A stretch of 64,000 nt of DNA from Atriophallophorus winterbourni (lineage: Eukaryota > Platyhelminthes > Trematoda > Plagiorchiida > Microphallidae): the NCBI GenBank assembly GCA_013407085.1, contig JACCGJ010011006.1:26198-90197 (forward strand). The letters are read 5' to 3'. The notes beneath the pieces are model-generated. The model had not been told where the DNA came from. It saw only the letters and a list, made by a program, of their open reading frames with translations, and ran no database searches. A program made the position numbers and the translations under genes. The first letter of the stretch is position 1; every line of letters starts with the position of its first letter. This document shows, piece after piece, positions 23,560 through 33,715 of the stretch.

Positions 23560-26500
23560 CTTTCTTTCAACATCGAGCAAGGTGAATTCTTTAAAATCCA
23601 ATTTTCAAGTTTGAACCCAAATATACCGACGCGTACAATATCCCTGGCGATTCAGAATATTGTTCCTCTTCGAATACTGTTGAGAAGATCACATAATTTC
23701 GAATTGACTGATAGTTCTTTTCAACTCTATCAGATCGAAACTCGTTCAACCGCATCACTATTATCCAACTCGTTCGAATTTTACCGCTTGGATTGCGTCA
23801 CTCTGATCCAACGCATTCGCTCGATAAACAACTGCACCGCCAAGTGCAGTGACTCATCTCTCGTTGGATTGTAAGAATGACGCGAAGGATGACCTCGGTG
23901 CTCCAGACAAAGAAGGCAGCACGTGATGAGTGGCAAATGTGCAACAAAGGGGTAAGTGCCAAATCCAACGTAGTTAAATGTTTTGGCTGTTTGATTAAAA
24001 TACATACAAAGTCTGATAAAGCCCTAACGAAAAAAGTCATATCTTTTATTAACAACATTGATTTACCCGGTGTTTGCTACGTATGTTTTGCATGTCGAAG
24101 TAAATAGCTTAGCGATAGGACTACAAATTCTCCCCATGAGGCAAAGCTGGAATCTCGAATAGAGATTTTGGAAAATTGCTATCGAAAACTTTAGGAAACA
24201 TTTAAACCGCTTTTGGTAGATACATTTACCAACGCAATTCGACCCTGAATAAATGTTGCTCAAGACAAAAAGGAAAAGGAAATTACACCAAAAACTGCTC
24301 CCTTAACTGAACGTGGTGATAGCTCATCTGGTAAAATTGTGAACAATTTTCTCAGGACTCCCCGTGTTCTAGTTGCTATATCCGAGCCTCCCCATAATGC
24401 AATGTTACCGCTCATTCTTATAAGACAGATATCGCTCTCAGTGTAATATGCACAAATATCCCGGAATCGACAGATTCACATTTGTAGCAAGCAAAGCACA
24501 TGAGCTTAAGGAATGGAATAAGCTCTGTACACACATGGGCTTAAAAGCTTTGGTGCCTAAATCGAACTCGGCATAAAGGCTCCCCACACGTAGACCGGCT
24601 GCGCCTATCAAGGGTGACATTGCGAACTAAATCTGAAATGGAAGAAGTCATCCTCAACGCGTATCAACTCAGTGCTTGTCCCGGTTTGAACTGCCGTGTC
24701 CAAGCCGACATACCCTGGCGGGGAAGAAAAGGTCAATCCACATGTCCAGACCAGTCTACTTCACGTAGTTTAATATTCCTCGGTGTCCCCGAAAATGCTG
24801 ATGTAGTATCAGCATCGGAATCAAAGCAACATGATCGGAGCAATGGTTGTACATTGCCGATGCTATTGGATCTCGTGATTCCATTGTCGTAGACAATTTT
24901 AGAATACCTAGATCCTCTAAATAAAAAAACAATGGGAACAATCCTCCGAAAATCACTTTTCTAACGACTAAAATGGCTATCGCTATGAATACTGACTGGA
25001 AATCTAACCGCTCAAAACTTCCACCAGACGTGAGACTAAGCGTGCTCAAGCGTGTTCCTTCACTGAAACCTAGAGAACCATCGCAACCACAGCCAGATTG
25101 CAATCTTGTCAAAATGTTACCCCAAAAAAAACGAGAAGGGTCCGACTCATCGCGGGTCGGACCAATAGCTACAGTACACGATCCGACATTGTGTAAGATA
25201 AATACGATCAAGTTAATAAATACAAATGCTCAGTGTTTAACTAACAAATGAGCTGAACTATGTGGGTTTGTGATAGAATTTCACCCGATTTGGTTGCAGT
25301 TACAGAGACTTGGATCCAGCGCTGCATGATTGATGCTGAGCTTTTTATTTCGAAAATGTCACTATTCCGTCACGATCGCGATCGAAGATCTGGTGGTAGA
25401 GATTCAGTCTACTATAACGAAAGTTTAGCGCAGTGTAACGTCAGCGATCATATACAAATGCACAAAGCCTTCCAAACAAGTTAGCTGAGCTAACCGAGAT
25501 ATGTTCGCACTACTCACCTGACATTATCGCCATTACAGAAACATGGTATTCTTCCCAATTGATGGAAACGGAGATATTACTTCCAAATATGAATTTTATA
25601 AAGAATGATCCAGAGAGAAGTGGTGGTGGTGTTGCTGTTTATTATCATAATCGACTCTAAGGCCATTCAATAGACACGACAGAATTCACGCTCGAGGAAA
25701 CAATTTGGTGCTCTTTAACGCTGATGTCTGGTTATGTTTGCATTATTGGTGTGGTCTACCGATCCCCTTTATCTACGGAATCGTGCAACGAAAGGTTGAT
25801 CCAAATGCAAGCAACGACACTTATTATGGGTGATTGAATCTGTCCGCCCATTATCTCAGGCACGATCACTCCCCACGAACGCCTGAATACCGATTTAGGG
25901 AGGTAGTATATTCAATCCCGTTATACAACTATGTTTACGAGTGCACCCGAAATAGAGGTTCTGACCGCTCCACAATGATCTGTGCTAGGCAAGCCCCTCT
26001 TTTTGCTGTACATAAATGACGTATCCCCCCCTCATATCGTCCAAAATGGTCCTGTTCGCGGATGATATGAAAATTTGGACGCCAATAAGTTCTGCAGAGG
26101 ATTGTGAGAAACTGAAAATGGATTTGGACAGCGTATCGAATTGGGCGGCCATGAATGACATGTCATTCAACATACAGAAATGTAAGATGCTCCATCTTTG
26201 CAAGAATGTTCCTTGGACATATCGATTGAGAACAGAAAACCTAGCATGGAGCCCGTTAGAAAAAGATCTTGGAGTGTGGATTAGCGGGAACCTGAAGAGC
26301 ACAGCACACTGTCAGAACACATATCGACGGGCAAACAGATTGTTGGGTATCTTTCGAAGAATAGTTGGAAGATTCTCTCTGGTAACGTTACCAAGGATAA
26401 TGAATGTCTACATACGCCCTACGATTGAGTATGCGGTAGAGGTCTGGGCTCATTGGCTGCGAAAAGACATTGCTCTCTTCGATAAAATCTATCATAGAGC

Positions 26501-26975
26501 AACACAGTTAGTGATAGGTCTTCGCAGTGTTCCGTACACCGGAAGATTGCGACGTCTGGGTCTACGCGACTTCACCCAGAGGAGGATACGACGCGATATT
26601 ATTCTCTCCTATAGAATTGTGTCTACCGAAGGACATCCAATAAAACACTTGCTTGATGTATGTGATGGAAAAGTAACACGCGGACATACCTTATTTCTTT
26701 ACGTTCAAAGTTACCGTATTGAATGTTGGCGACATTTTTTGCCGTACGATCTATATTTCTTTGGAATTCCCTACCCCAACATGTGGTGTTTGGCGATTTT
26801 TAAAGCGAAATTGGACTTGCACTAGCAAACGAACATCATTCGTGAGCCTTACATTTGATATTCTCTATTGCTTTTATACTATTGTAATTTTCATGTTTTA
26901 TTCATACCGTAGTCCTGTTGGTTGTAAAGTATTAACTTTATTAACCACAAATCCTTGAATCTTAAATCTTGAATC
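23560..26975 (+). pseudogene. CR1-like LINE, mosaic with internal deletion
   Basis: Plus-strand order: a zinc-binding ORF1 block at 23,960-24,105 (CFGCLIKIHTKSDKAL...PGVCYVCFACRSK); a second ORF1 block at 24,620-24,820 (SRSLIFLGVPENADV); and an endonuclease start at 25,200-25,440 (NTNAQCLTNK, SPDLVAVTETW). Near 25,449 a second, different endonuclease start begins (the family of 54,280). At about 25,975 the end of the endonuclease jumps into the RT after the palm entry blocks, relative to 54,820 and 56,080. The last part, 26,016-26,825, keeps FADDMKIW and is open for 269 codons. The tail at 26,952 is CTTGAATCTTAAATCTTGAATC. Confidence 0.8.
26016..26825 (+). pseudogene. CR1-like RT C-terminal part (open 269-codon stretch)
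   Basis: Encodes MVLFADDMKIW near its start, the catalytic motif of the reverse transcriptase, then MNDMSFNIQKCKMLHL, EKDLGVWISGNLKS, YRRANRLLGIFRRI and HRATQLVIGL...RRIRRDIIL. It is nearly identical by eye to 56,145-56,969, but the last 20 or so codons differ through a frameshift near 26,740. The N-terminal half of the RT domain is deleted, so the fragment cannot be active by itself. Confidence 0.85.
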
Positions 26976-29155
26976 CTGACCTCAGCCTTTCTGATACGAT
27001 GTGGTGTTCAGTAAAACTAGTCAATGAAGATGAATGTACGATCAGCATCGTGTACTGCTCGCCATCATCCGAAATCTCATTCAATGAGAAGCTAATCGAA
27101 TCCTTGCAACACATCACAAAATGCCAGACTACTCAATTGCTGAACTTTGGCGATTTTAATCTCCTGCATTCGTTTGAACATAAATTCAAGGAGGTTATAG
27201 AAATTGCTTTACTGCACAATCACGTTACCCAGCCAACTCGCTGGCGGGGTCTTGACAAATCTGCAAACTTGATCTTGTCTTAACGAATGAAGCAACCGCG
27301 TAGAGGATATACAATACCTGACACCACAGTGAAAGAGTGATCATGCGGTGCTTTTGTTTGAATAAGTATATAGTGCGGAACGATTAAGCGACCAGACGAA
27401 AATCATAAGGAAAATACAATTTGAATCTTTAAATATCAGTTTCCGGGATGCACACACTCGTGAGTTGATTCAATGGATTCTGGCTCATATTACAATTCGT
27501 TTTTAAATTATCTGAATTCGAAGATTTACGAAAACTCGATTTTTGTACCACACAAATGCAGCTACAACAACCAGTTTGAGTAGAACGAAGAAATGGTTAC
27601 CCCCGCTATACTTCACAGGTGTCGCGTTGATTTGACTGCTCTTCCCACTCGCATATTCAATCTCAGCTTAAATGAAGGAAAAATACCACCGCAATGGAAA
27701 GCAGGGATGATAACTCTTATTTATAAAGGCGGTAGCCGTTCTGACACAGTTAACTATAGACCGGCAGCGTTACTCCCGGTGATTTCAAAATAATGGAACG
27801 CATTGTGACTGCGCGCATATAAGAATATTTTGAAAACCAAAACATTTTGACCGCAGCACAACACGGTTTTCGAAGAAATCGTTGGTGTTTATCTAAACTT
27901 CTTACAACGTTCGAGAATTGGACCAAGGCACTAGACGAATGTGAGGTTGTACATGCTTGCTACATCTATATTTCCATAGCTTTCGTTAGAGTCAACCATG
28001 ACATCTTAATTAAAAAGCTCGAAGCTTATGGAATAACGGGAATATTGCTGAATTGGATAAGGGACTATCTTACTGATGGACACGTCCAAGTTCGCGTGGC
28101 AGCACCTCATTCAGAAAAATAGACGTCACGAGTGGAGTTCCGCAATGATCGTTGCTTGGACCTCTTCTATTCTTGGTGTATATGAACGATATAGTAGAGA
28201 ATATTGAATGCAACTTGATAATATTTCCCGAAGATGTTGAAATATGGAAACGTGTAAGGTCCGTTAATGACTGTATGGCATTACAACGGGATCTATGCAT
28301 CTTATTTCGTTGGTCCCAGTTAAATGTTTTACCATTTAACTCTGCGAAATGTAAAATGCTGCAGCTTGGAAAATCGCTTCACCACACGTATCAGCTTGGC
28401 ACGCAAGATCTTGTCTGGACAACAGCAGAAAAAGATCTTTATATCTGGGCTTCGTTTAACCTTAATCTGGACATCATTGCCGGATGGTGTACAATAAAGC
28501 TTGCCGTATCTTGAGTATTCTCAAAAGAATATTCCGGATTTTTACGTCCGAAACCCTACTTCGGTTAATTAACACGTGTATACTTCCTGTTATGAAATAT
28601 TCCATTCAAGCCTGGGCACCATGGCTGAGGAACGATATCGAACCACTCGACAGGATTTATCATCGTGCTACAAAGTTCGTCTCCAAGTACAGAAAATTGC
28701 CTTTCACAGAGCGAATGTTAAAACTGAACATACACGATTTTACCCAACGACGGATACGTAGTGACCTCATGTTGACATTCAAAATCCTGCATACTAAAAA
28801 CCATCCCTTTAAACACTTGCTAAAGCCCAATGGCCTTACTCGAACACGAACACATTCAAAGGCTATAAGCATTCCGCATTCTCGATTAGATATTCGTTGT
28901 AATTTTTGCTCGGTAAGAATTTGTTCAAGTTGAAACTATTTGCCTGGAGAAATCACACGATCAGAATCAGTTGAGGTCTTCGCTTCCAAACTAGATGAGT
29001 TTATGACGAACCATGCGGTATGTTACTGTCCCTATTGATATTTAGATATTTATATATTTCATATATTACATATACCTTGTAATCTTATGGCCATTGTTGA
29101 GCTTACTGCTTTTTCTAACCTAAATTTTTCTGAGTTCTGAGTTCTGAGTTCAGTA
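26976..29155 (+). pseudogene. CR1-like LINE (TTCTGAG-tailed subfamily)
   Basis: It begins in the endonuclease (WCSVKLVNEDECTISIVYCS..., LNFGDFNLLHSF near 27,150, then THVTQPTRWRGLD-like block). RT follows at 27,593-28,122 (PPQWKAGMITLIYKGGSRSDTVNYRPAALLP, AQHGFRRNRWC; shown in full only as motifs) and 28,152-28,933 (LGPLLFLVYMNDIVENIE, IIFPEDVEIW, EYSIQAW-like block). The active-site block reads FPED instead of FADD. The 3' tail at 29,129-29,153 is three copies of a TTCTGAG-like heptamer. Frameshifts fall near 27,800, 28,120 and 28,490. Confidence 0.85.
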
Positions 29156-29164
29156 AAATTGAGA

Positions 29165-31000
29165 GAGTTCGTTAGCGGCTTCGAGAGCAGTGGATGTAGT
29201 TCCAGTCGTAGTAAGTAAAGCGGAAACGCTTGGCTTTACCCTGGTCTTTCTGTTCACTATCTAAAAGAGGAGCCTCGAGTTTCTTTCAATTTTATCCATC
29301 AGATTGATTTGATACCCTTCTCTATCATCCTGGACAATTTTAATAACTTTGTTTCTCAACAAACGGTAAGATTCCCAGGATTCAGGTGATAACTGCAGTA
29401 TGTGGCTTCTCCACGCACAGTTTCTCACCTTTATCCATTTCTGTGTTCGACTCCGGATCACGAATTTCAATCCCTTTTTCAGTTTATCGGAAACATTTAG
29501 AGTGAAGTTCTATTATTTCGTAAATTTCTTCAAGTATCGATGACCAGCATTGTTGTACATCAGTGTTAATTAGTGTCCAGTCGGTGACTTCTTGAAGCGC
29601 CATTGAAAATGCGACTGCATAAATTTTTCCTATCAATTTCTGAGCGTCACTTGCTCTTTTCGCTTCAGTTATATAGTCGAAAACAATGACACCTAATCAC
29701 TCTTTTCAGGTGGTGCTTCATAGCGAATTTCCTCGATGACACTTTCCTCGCTCGTCAGAAACAGTTCGAGTTTGGACGGTGTTCGTGCCTCTCAAGCGGG
29801 CGCTGCTTGGGATGCGGTTAAATAAAAGAATTTCGTTGAACATTTTGTAGAATAGATGATCAAGAGAATTCATCGGTGGAATCTCGCTTTTTAGTAAATT
29901 CGGAAGATTAAAGTCACCCATGATCGTGACGTTGTTTTGATATCTGGAAACAACCAGCTGAGTTTTCTCAATTAAACTGGCATTGCATGCTTCGTCTGCT
30001 GACGGTGGTCGGTAAATCAGGCCAACAACACTTCAACGTGTATCTTCCAGTATCAAATAATTATCAGTGATTTATCTGAACGTGAGGTGTTGATCATAGT
30101 AAATAGCAACACCTCCTTCTCCAGGGTCCGTACGAGCACGATAAAAAAGAAACATGTTTAGAATGGAAATTTCCTCCTCAGCAAATTACTGACTGAACCA
30201 CGTTTCCGTTACGGCTATCAAGAGCGGTGAATATTTTTGACGAAGCTCGATTAGCTCAGGTAACTTATTTATCAAGAATTGTGCGTTGGTGTGCAAAAAT
30301 TTGATGTTTGATCTTGATAAACGTGTTGGATGATGAGTATTTGAGCAGGTAATTTGAGTACGTGTCAAAGATGGTGGGTAAATTACGTCACCGACGCCGA
30401 TAGAGTCGGTCGCTATCCGTTTTTGGAGCAGGATTCCCGGCATCACTGTGCTCAGTACCAACAGGTTCGGCAACTTTCACGATTGAGACGGTTTTCATGT
30501 GTTTACAGATAACTTAGATCTCTCGTGGAACTTTGTATCGATACTGGTTCCGATTGTTAAGCACGGTGTCTTCTGGATTCGGAAAGTAACGATAACCGTT
30601 GCATTTCTGGTTTAGCTAGCATTAATAATAAATCTCCACTGTTGTATGTCGTGGTTGGATTTATACTTTGTATCTGAACCAGTGGCATCTTCAGTCAATC
30701 ACCCGTTTGAAATTACAATGTGCTTTTACCCATGCTTTCATCGGAATAACAGTGTATGACTTGTGATTTCGTAGAAGGCGAAGTTTCTAAGCTAATATTT
30801 CCAACCTTGATATCTCGTATGACATACTGATCACCGAAATCCCTTTTGATACAAGAGTATGAGACGCTGAAATGTTGAATAATCGCCGTCATACAAAAAT
30901 TTGGTTTTCGGGAGGATTGCAGTTAGAGCGACAAAATCCTTAATAACATTAGAAAATGGACAACATCAGCGACTATTGTACAAATCCATTTCGTCAATGT
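29165..31000 (-). pseudogene. CR1-like LINE ORF1 end and endonuclease (minus)
   Basis: Read leftward: 30,640-30,520 looks like a decayed ORF1 end. Then 30,330-30,180 encodes IKFLHTNAQFLINKLPELIELR and YSPLLIAVTETWFSQ, the endonuclease start. At 29,921 comes MGDFNLPNLLKSE, the catalytic GDFN block. At 29,470-29,260 is FVIRSRTQKWIKVRNCAW...WESYRLLRNKV, matching 55,140-55,260. The copy stops before the RT. It lies head-on to the 3' end of the plus-strand copy ending at 29,155. Confidence 0.75.
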
Positions 31001-31004
31001 CGAC

Positions 31005-31900
31005 CAAATGAAGCCTTATGTTGCGAAAGCTTTAACTGAAACGTCTGGGGCGAATTCGATTGACAAATCAAATCAATGAGACAACCGGACCAGACCGGTT
31101 CATGACAGTGTTGTGGTGATAAGATTTTCCTATAAAAGATAGGCGTAATAAATGCTTTGTTTAATTAGCGTTCTTTCAGGTTCTGTGTTTCGTGAATGAA
31201 CGTTGGATAGTTTGCCGTCGTTGATGAATTAGGAACAAATCAACAATTGGATGTGGTCGTTGATAACTGGAACAATGTCGATGATTTTTTTATTCATTTT
31301 TCTAAACACTAAAGCTAATAGTGTCAGGGTTTATTAGCAAGTAGCAGGTAATGTGACATGATTTAACTCGCTGAAACCAAATTTTAATCCATCAGCTTTC
31401 ATTTTCAAACTTTTCCAGCACCGATGCTAAACCTGCGTAAAGTAGAGAATTAGAGTTGAACAGAATTCTCCAAAATGGGCAAAGGCGATCCTCCGATGAA
31501 AAAGCGCACGCCGTAAGCAACTCGAGTTCTATTGCCTAGAGCTTTACTCGCTTTAAGTTATATAATGATTTTTCCCTGTGTAGTGGCTAGATATAGAATA
31601 TTGTGAAGAGTTTAATCCAATGTAAAACTTTGCCAAAACACTGCGATTCGATCAATTTAACACACAATAAAGGTAAATAACTATTTCGCATTCACTAATC
31701 AGTTAAAATGTACGCTACACGACATACAATTTTGGAGGCATTTAAATATGATTATAGCATGGAATAATCATATGTATCTGTTTATAATAAAAACATGCAA
31801 CATCCAGTTGTAAACATCGTTCGTGACTTTAATGTTAATGTTTGTTGTATATTGAACAATAATTGTGAATATCGGGAGCCATATTCATAAAAAAGTTAGT
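31005..31900. other. Intron, nothing recognised
   Basis: AT-rich, with no coding blocks or element ends visible. Confidence 0.4.
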
Positions 31901-31926
31901 AATGAATTTATGAAAGTAGTTTGTTG

Positions 31927-31961
31927 GTAACGTTTTGCTTTCGACAGTCCATCATCGTCAA
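31927..31961 (-). ncRNA. Decayed hammerhead-like motif, left arm
   Basis: On the minus strand: TTGACGA, a short hairpin, then AAAACGTTAC. Relative to the intact arms at 42,257, both conserved boxes carry a change (TTGACGA for CTGACGA, and AAAA for GAAA). Activity is unlikely. Confidence 0.4.
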
Positions 31962-32524
31962 ACCAAGTGTGTCAGTACGACTAGACGTCAGGTTAAAATG
32001 GCCTTCACCTGACGAATCCCAATCTGGCAAAGAACTGCACAGGTCATAGTTGGCGCTGCTCAGCGTCTTAATGTAGACAGTCGAAATTAAACTCAATTGA
32101 TGCGCCTCCTGTATGCCCTATAATCCCATAATTGTTTTGTTGTGTTGGTGTGACTTACGTCCACAGATAATCTGCTTGTCAAATCCGTGCGTATACTAGT
32201 GCTGTGTGAATCAAATTAACTTTTATCAGAAGTAGAACCGGACTCCAGATTGTTTAGAAATCATTCCCGCCCACCATGTTTTATCTATTCCTAATGTTTG
32301 CACAAATTAGGCAAGCAGGCTAATCGCTCAGAGGATGTTAATCACGACTGCACACATACAAAACAATTAAGGTATTATATAGAGCGTGAGGAATGCGCAT
32401 TAATTGTCCTCAATTTCGCTTGTCTATCTTAACAAACTCTGTCCTGTGTAGTTCTTAGGCATCTTATGATCGGTCAGATGAAGGAAATTTAAACCAAATC
32501 TCTATTCGTGCTGACACACTCGGT

Positions 32525-32557
32525 CTGACGAAGTTTGTGTCAGATGCGAAACGTTAC
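32525..32557 (+). ncRNA. Hammerhead-like motif, right arm
   Basis: CTGACGA followed by a weak GTTTG/CAGAT hairpin, then GAAACGTTAC. The two boxes are intact but stem II relies on wobble pairs, and there is one extra base between CTGACGA and stem II, as in the other PLE copies here. Confidence 0.45.
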
Positions 32558-32683
32558 AAACAATATACTCAGGTAGATTCATTACAATCTTTCTTCATCA
32601 CCAAAGTTTTTATTGTAAAAATCTGTCTGGAGTGCTAGCATGTGTATCAATATTTTCTTCAATATATATTTAACGATCCTTAC

Positions 32684-32763
32684 CGTGTGTCTCCTTCCTT
32701 CAGATAATATATTAAGCACTCCGCCATTGCAGGATCTTCATTCAAATTAACCAAATGTGGGGT
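32684..32763 (-). CDS. unc-104: Kinesin-3 exon: start of FHA domain
   Basis: 80 bases, phase 0 in, phase 2 out. It encodes [20 protein letters not shown] and LKEGDTR. KIF1A has '[29 protein letters not shown]', an unmistakable kinesin-3 signature at the start of the FHA domain. Acceptor TTTTAG at 32,764; donor GTAAGG at 32,683. Confidence 0.97.
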
Positions 32764-32837
32764 CTAAAATATAGATAAGAAAATAATTATTTTCCGACAG
32801 CATTTATTCTAAATTATTAAATTTGTGAAATACTCAC

Positions 32838-32913
32838 ATTTCTTGGTGTAAATATACCAGTGACACCAATCTCATTATGTATAGCTACTCCCATATCTCT
32901 CAATTCCTGTTCT
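32838..32913 (-). CDS. unc-104: Kinesin-3 exon: linker before FHA
   Basis: 76 bases. It encodes REQELRDMGVAIHNEIGVTG then IFTPRN, matching the KIF1A segment '[26 protein letters not shown]'. The split Arg codon AG|A joins it to the exon ending at 38,174. Acceptor TTTTCAG at 32,914; donor GTGAGT at 32,837. A short 74-bp intron separates it from the next exon, in contrast with the huge introns elsewhere. Confidence 0.95.
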
Positions 32914-32919
32914 CTGAAA

Positions 32920-33360
32920 AATAAACACCAAAAATGTAAAACAATAAATTGATATTATTATTTGAGTGTTAACGAATAAGTTATCAATCAATCGGTTTCG
33001 AAATGTTGACTTGAAGTGAAAATAATTTCTAGTATCACATACAATTCTTCTTTATCCAAACACTTGTTTAAAATCGTTTAATCACATTTAAAGGAATGAA
33101 TCATTATTGGTTTCGATGGAAATTCGAAGGAAATGAAAATATGACTGATGCAAAATGGATGGGAATAGCTAAAGTTTGAAAATCGATTGACATAGCAGCT
33201 CAGTATTCATTAGACAAATTATCGGTATCAAAAAGCTTGATCTGTTAATCCGATGATGGCTACGGCTAACGTAGACGACGTTAATCATTCACGCTTACAC
33301 AGTCATAATTGTGTGCAGATAAACACCTTCACTTGTGTTAACCTTAACCAATATTTTCCC
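32920..33360. other. Intron, nothing recognised
   Basis: AT-rich sequence between the linker exon and the 3' end of an RTE-like element. Confidence 0.4.
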
Positions 33361-33715
33361 AAGAGAGTATTCGAATTTAAATCTTTATTTGATATTTTTT
33401 CACTTTTTCGGGGCATTCATCATCATCAAAGACAGCAATACACCGGTAGCACGTACCGAATGCTTAACTGCCATACAACCACGAAAAAGTAAAATCCTAA
33501 AAGATGGGGAAGGGTGGGACTTAAATTGCTACAGCTTCTATAGAAGAGTAAGCACAAACAAACTGGGGAGAGGTGCCTACACCTCGAATGGAACATACAT
33601 TCAAACAAGTTTCGTGAACGAGTAGAGCAACATCAGCACGGCAGCTTCCTTGCGGCTTCCACTGTCATGCATCATAACAAGCTTTTCTCGTCACTCCGCT
33701 TGACAACATACAAGG

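Larger units (their letters stand above)
31908..32600. mobile_element. Inverted pair of Penelope-like terminal repeats without a gene
   Basis: Left arm about 31,908-32,190 and right arm about 32,320-32,600 are imperfect reverse complements (for example ACCAAGTGTGTCAGTACG on the left against CGTGCTGACACACTCGGT on the right). Their outer ends carry the GAAACGTTAC hammerhead-like motif also found in the PLE at 39,501-42,331, and in the same outward arrangement. About 130 bp of unrelated-looking sequence lies between the arms. I read it as a non-autonomous, decayed PLE relative. Confidence 0.6.
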
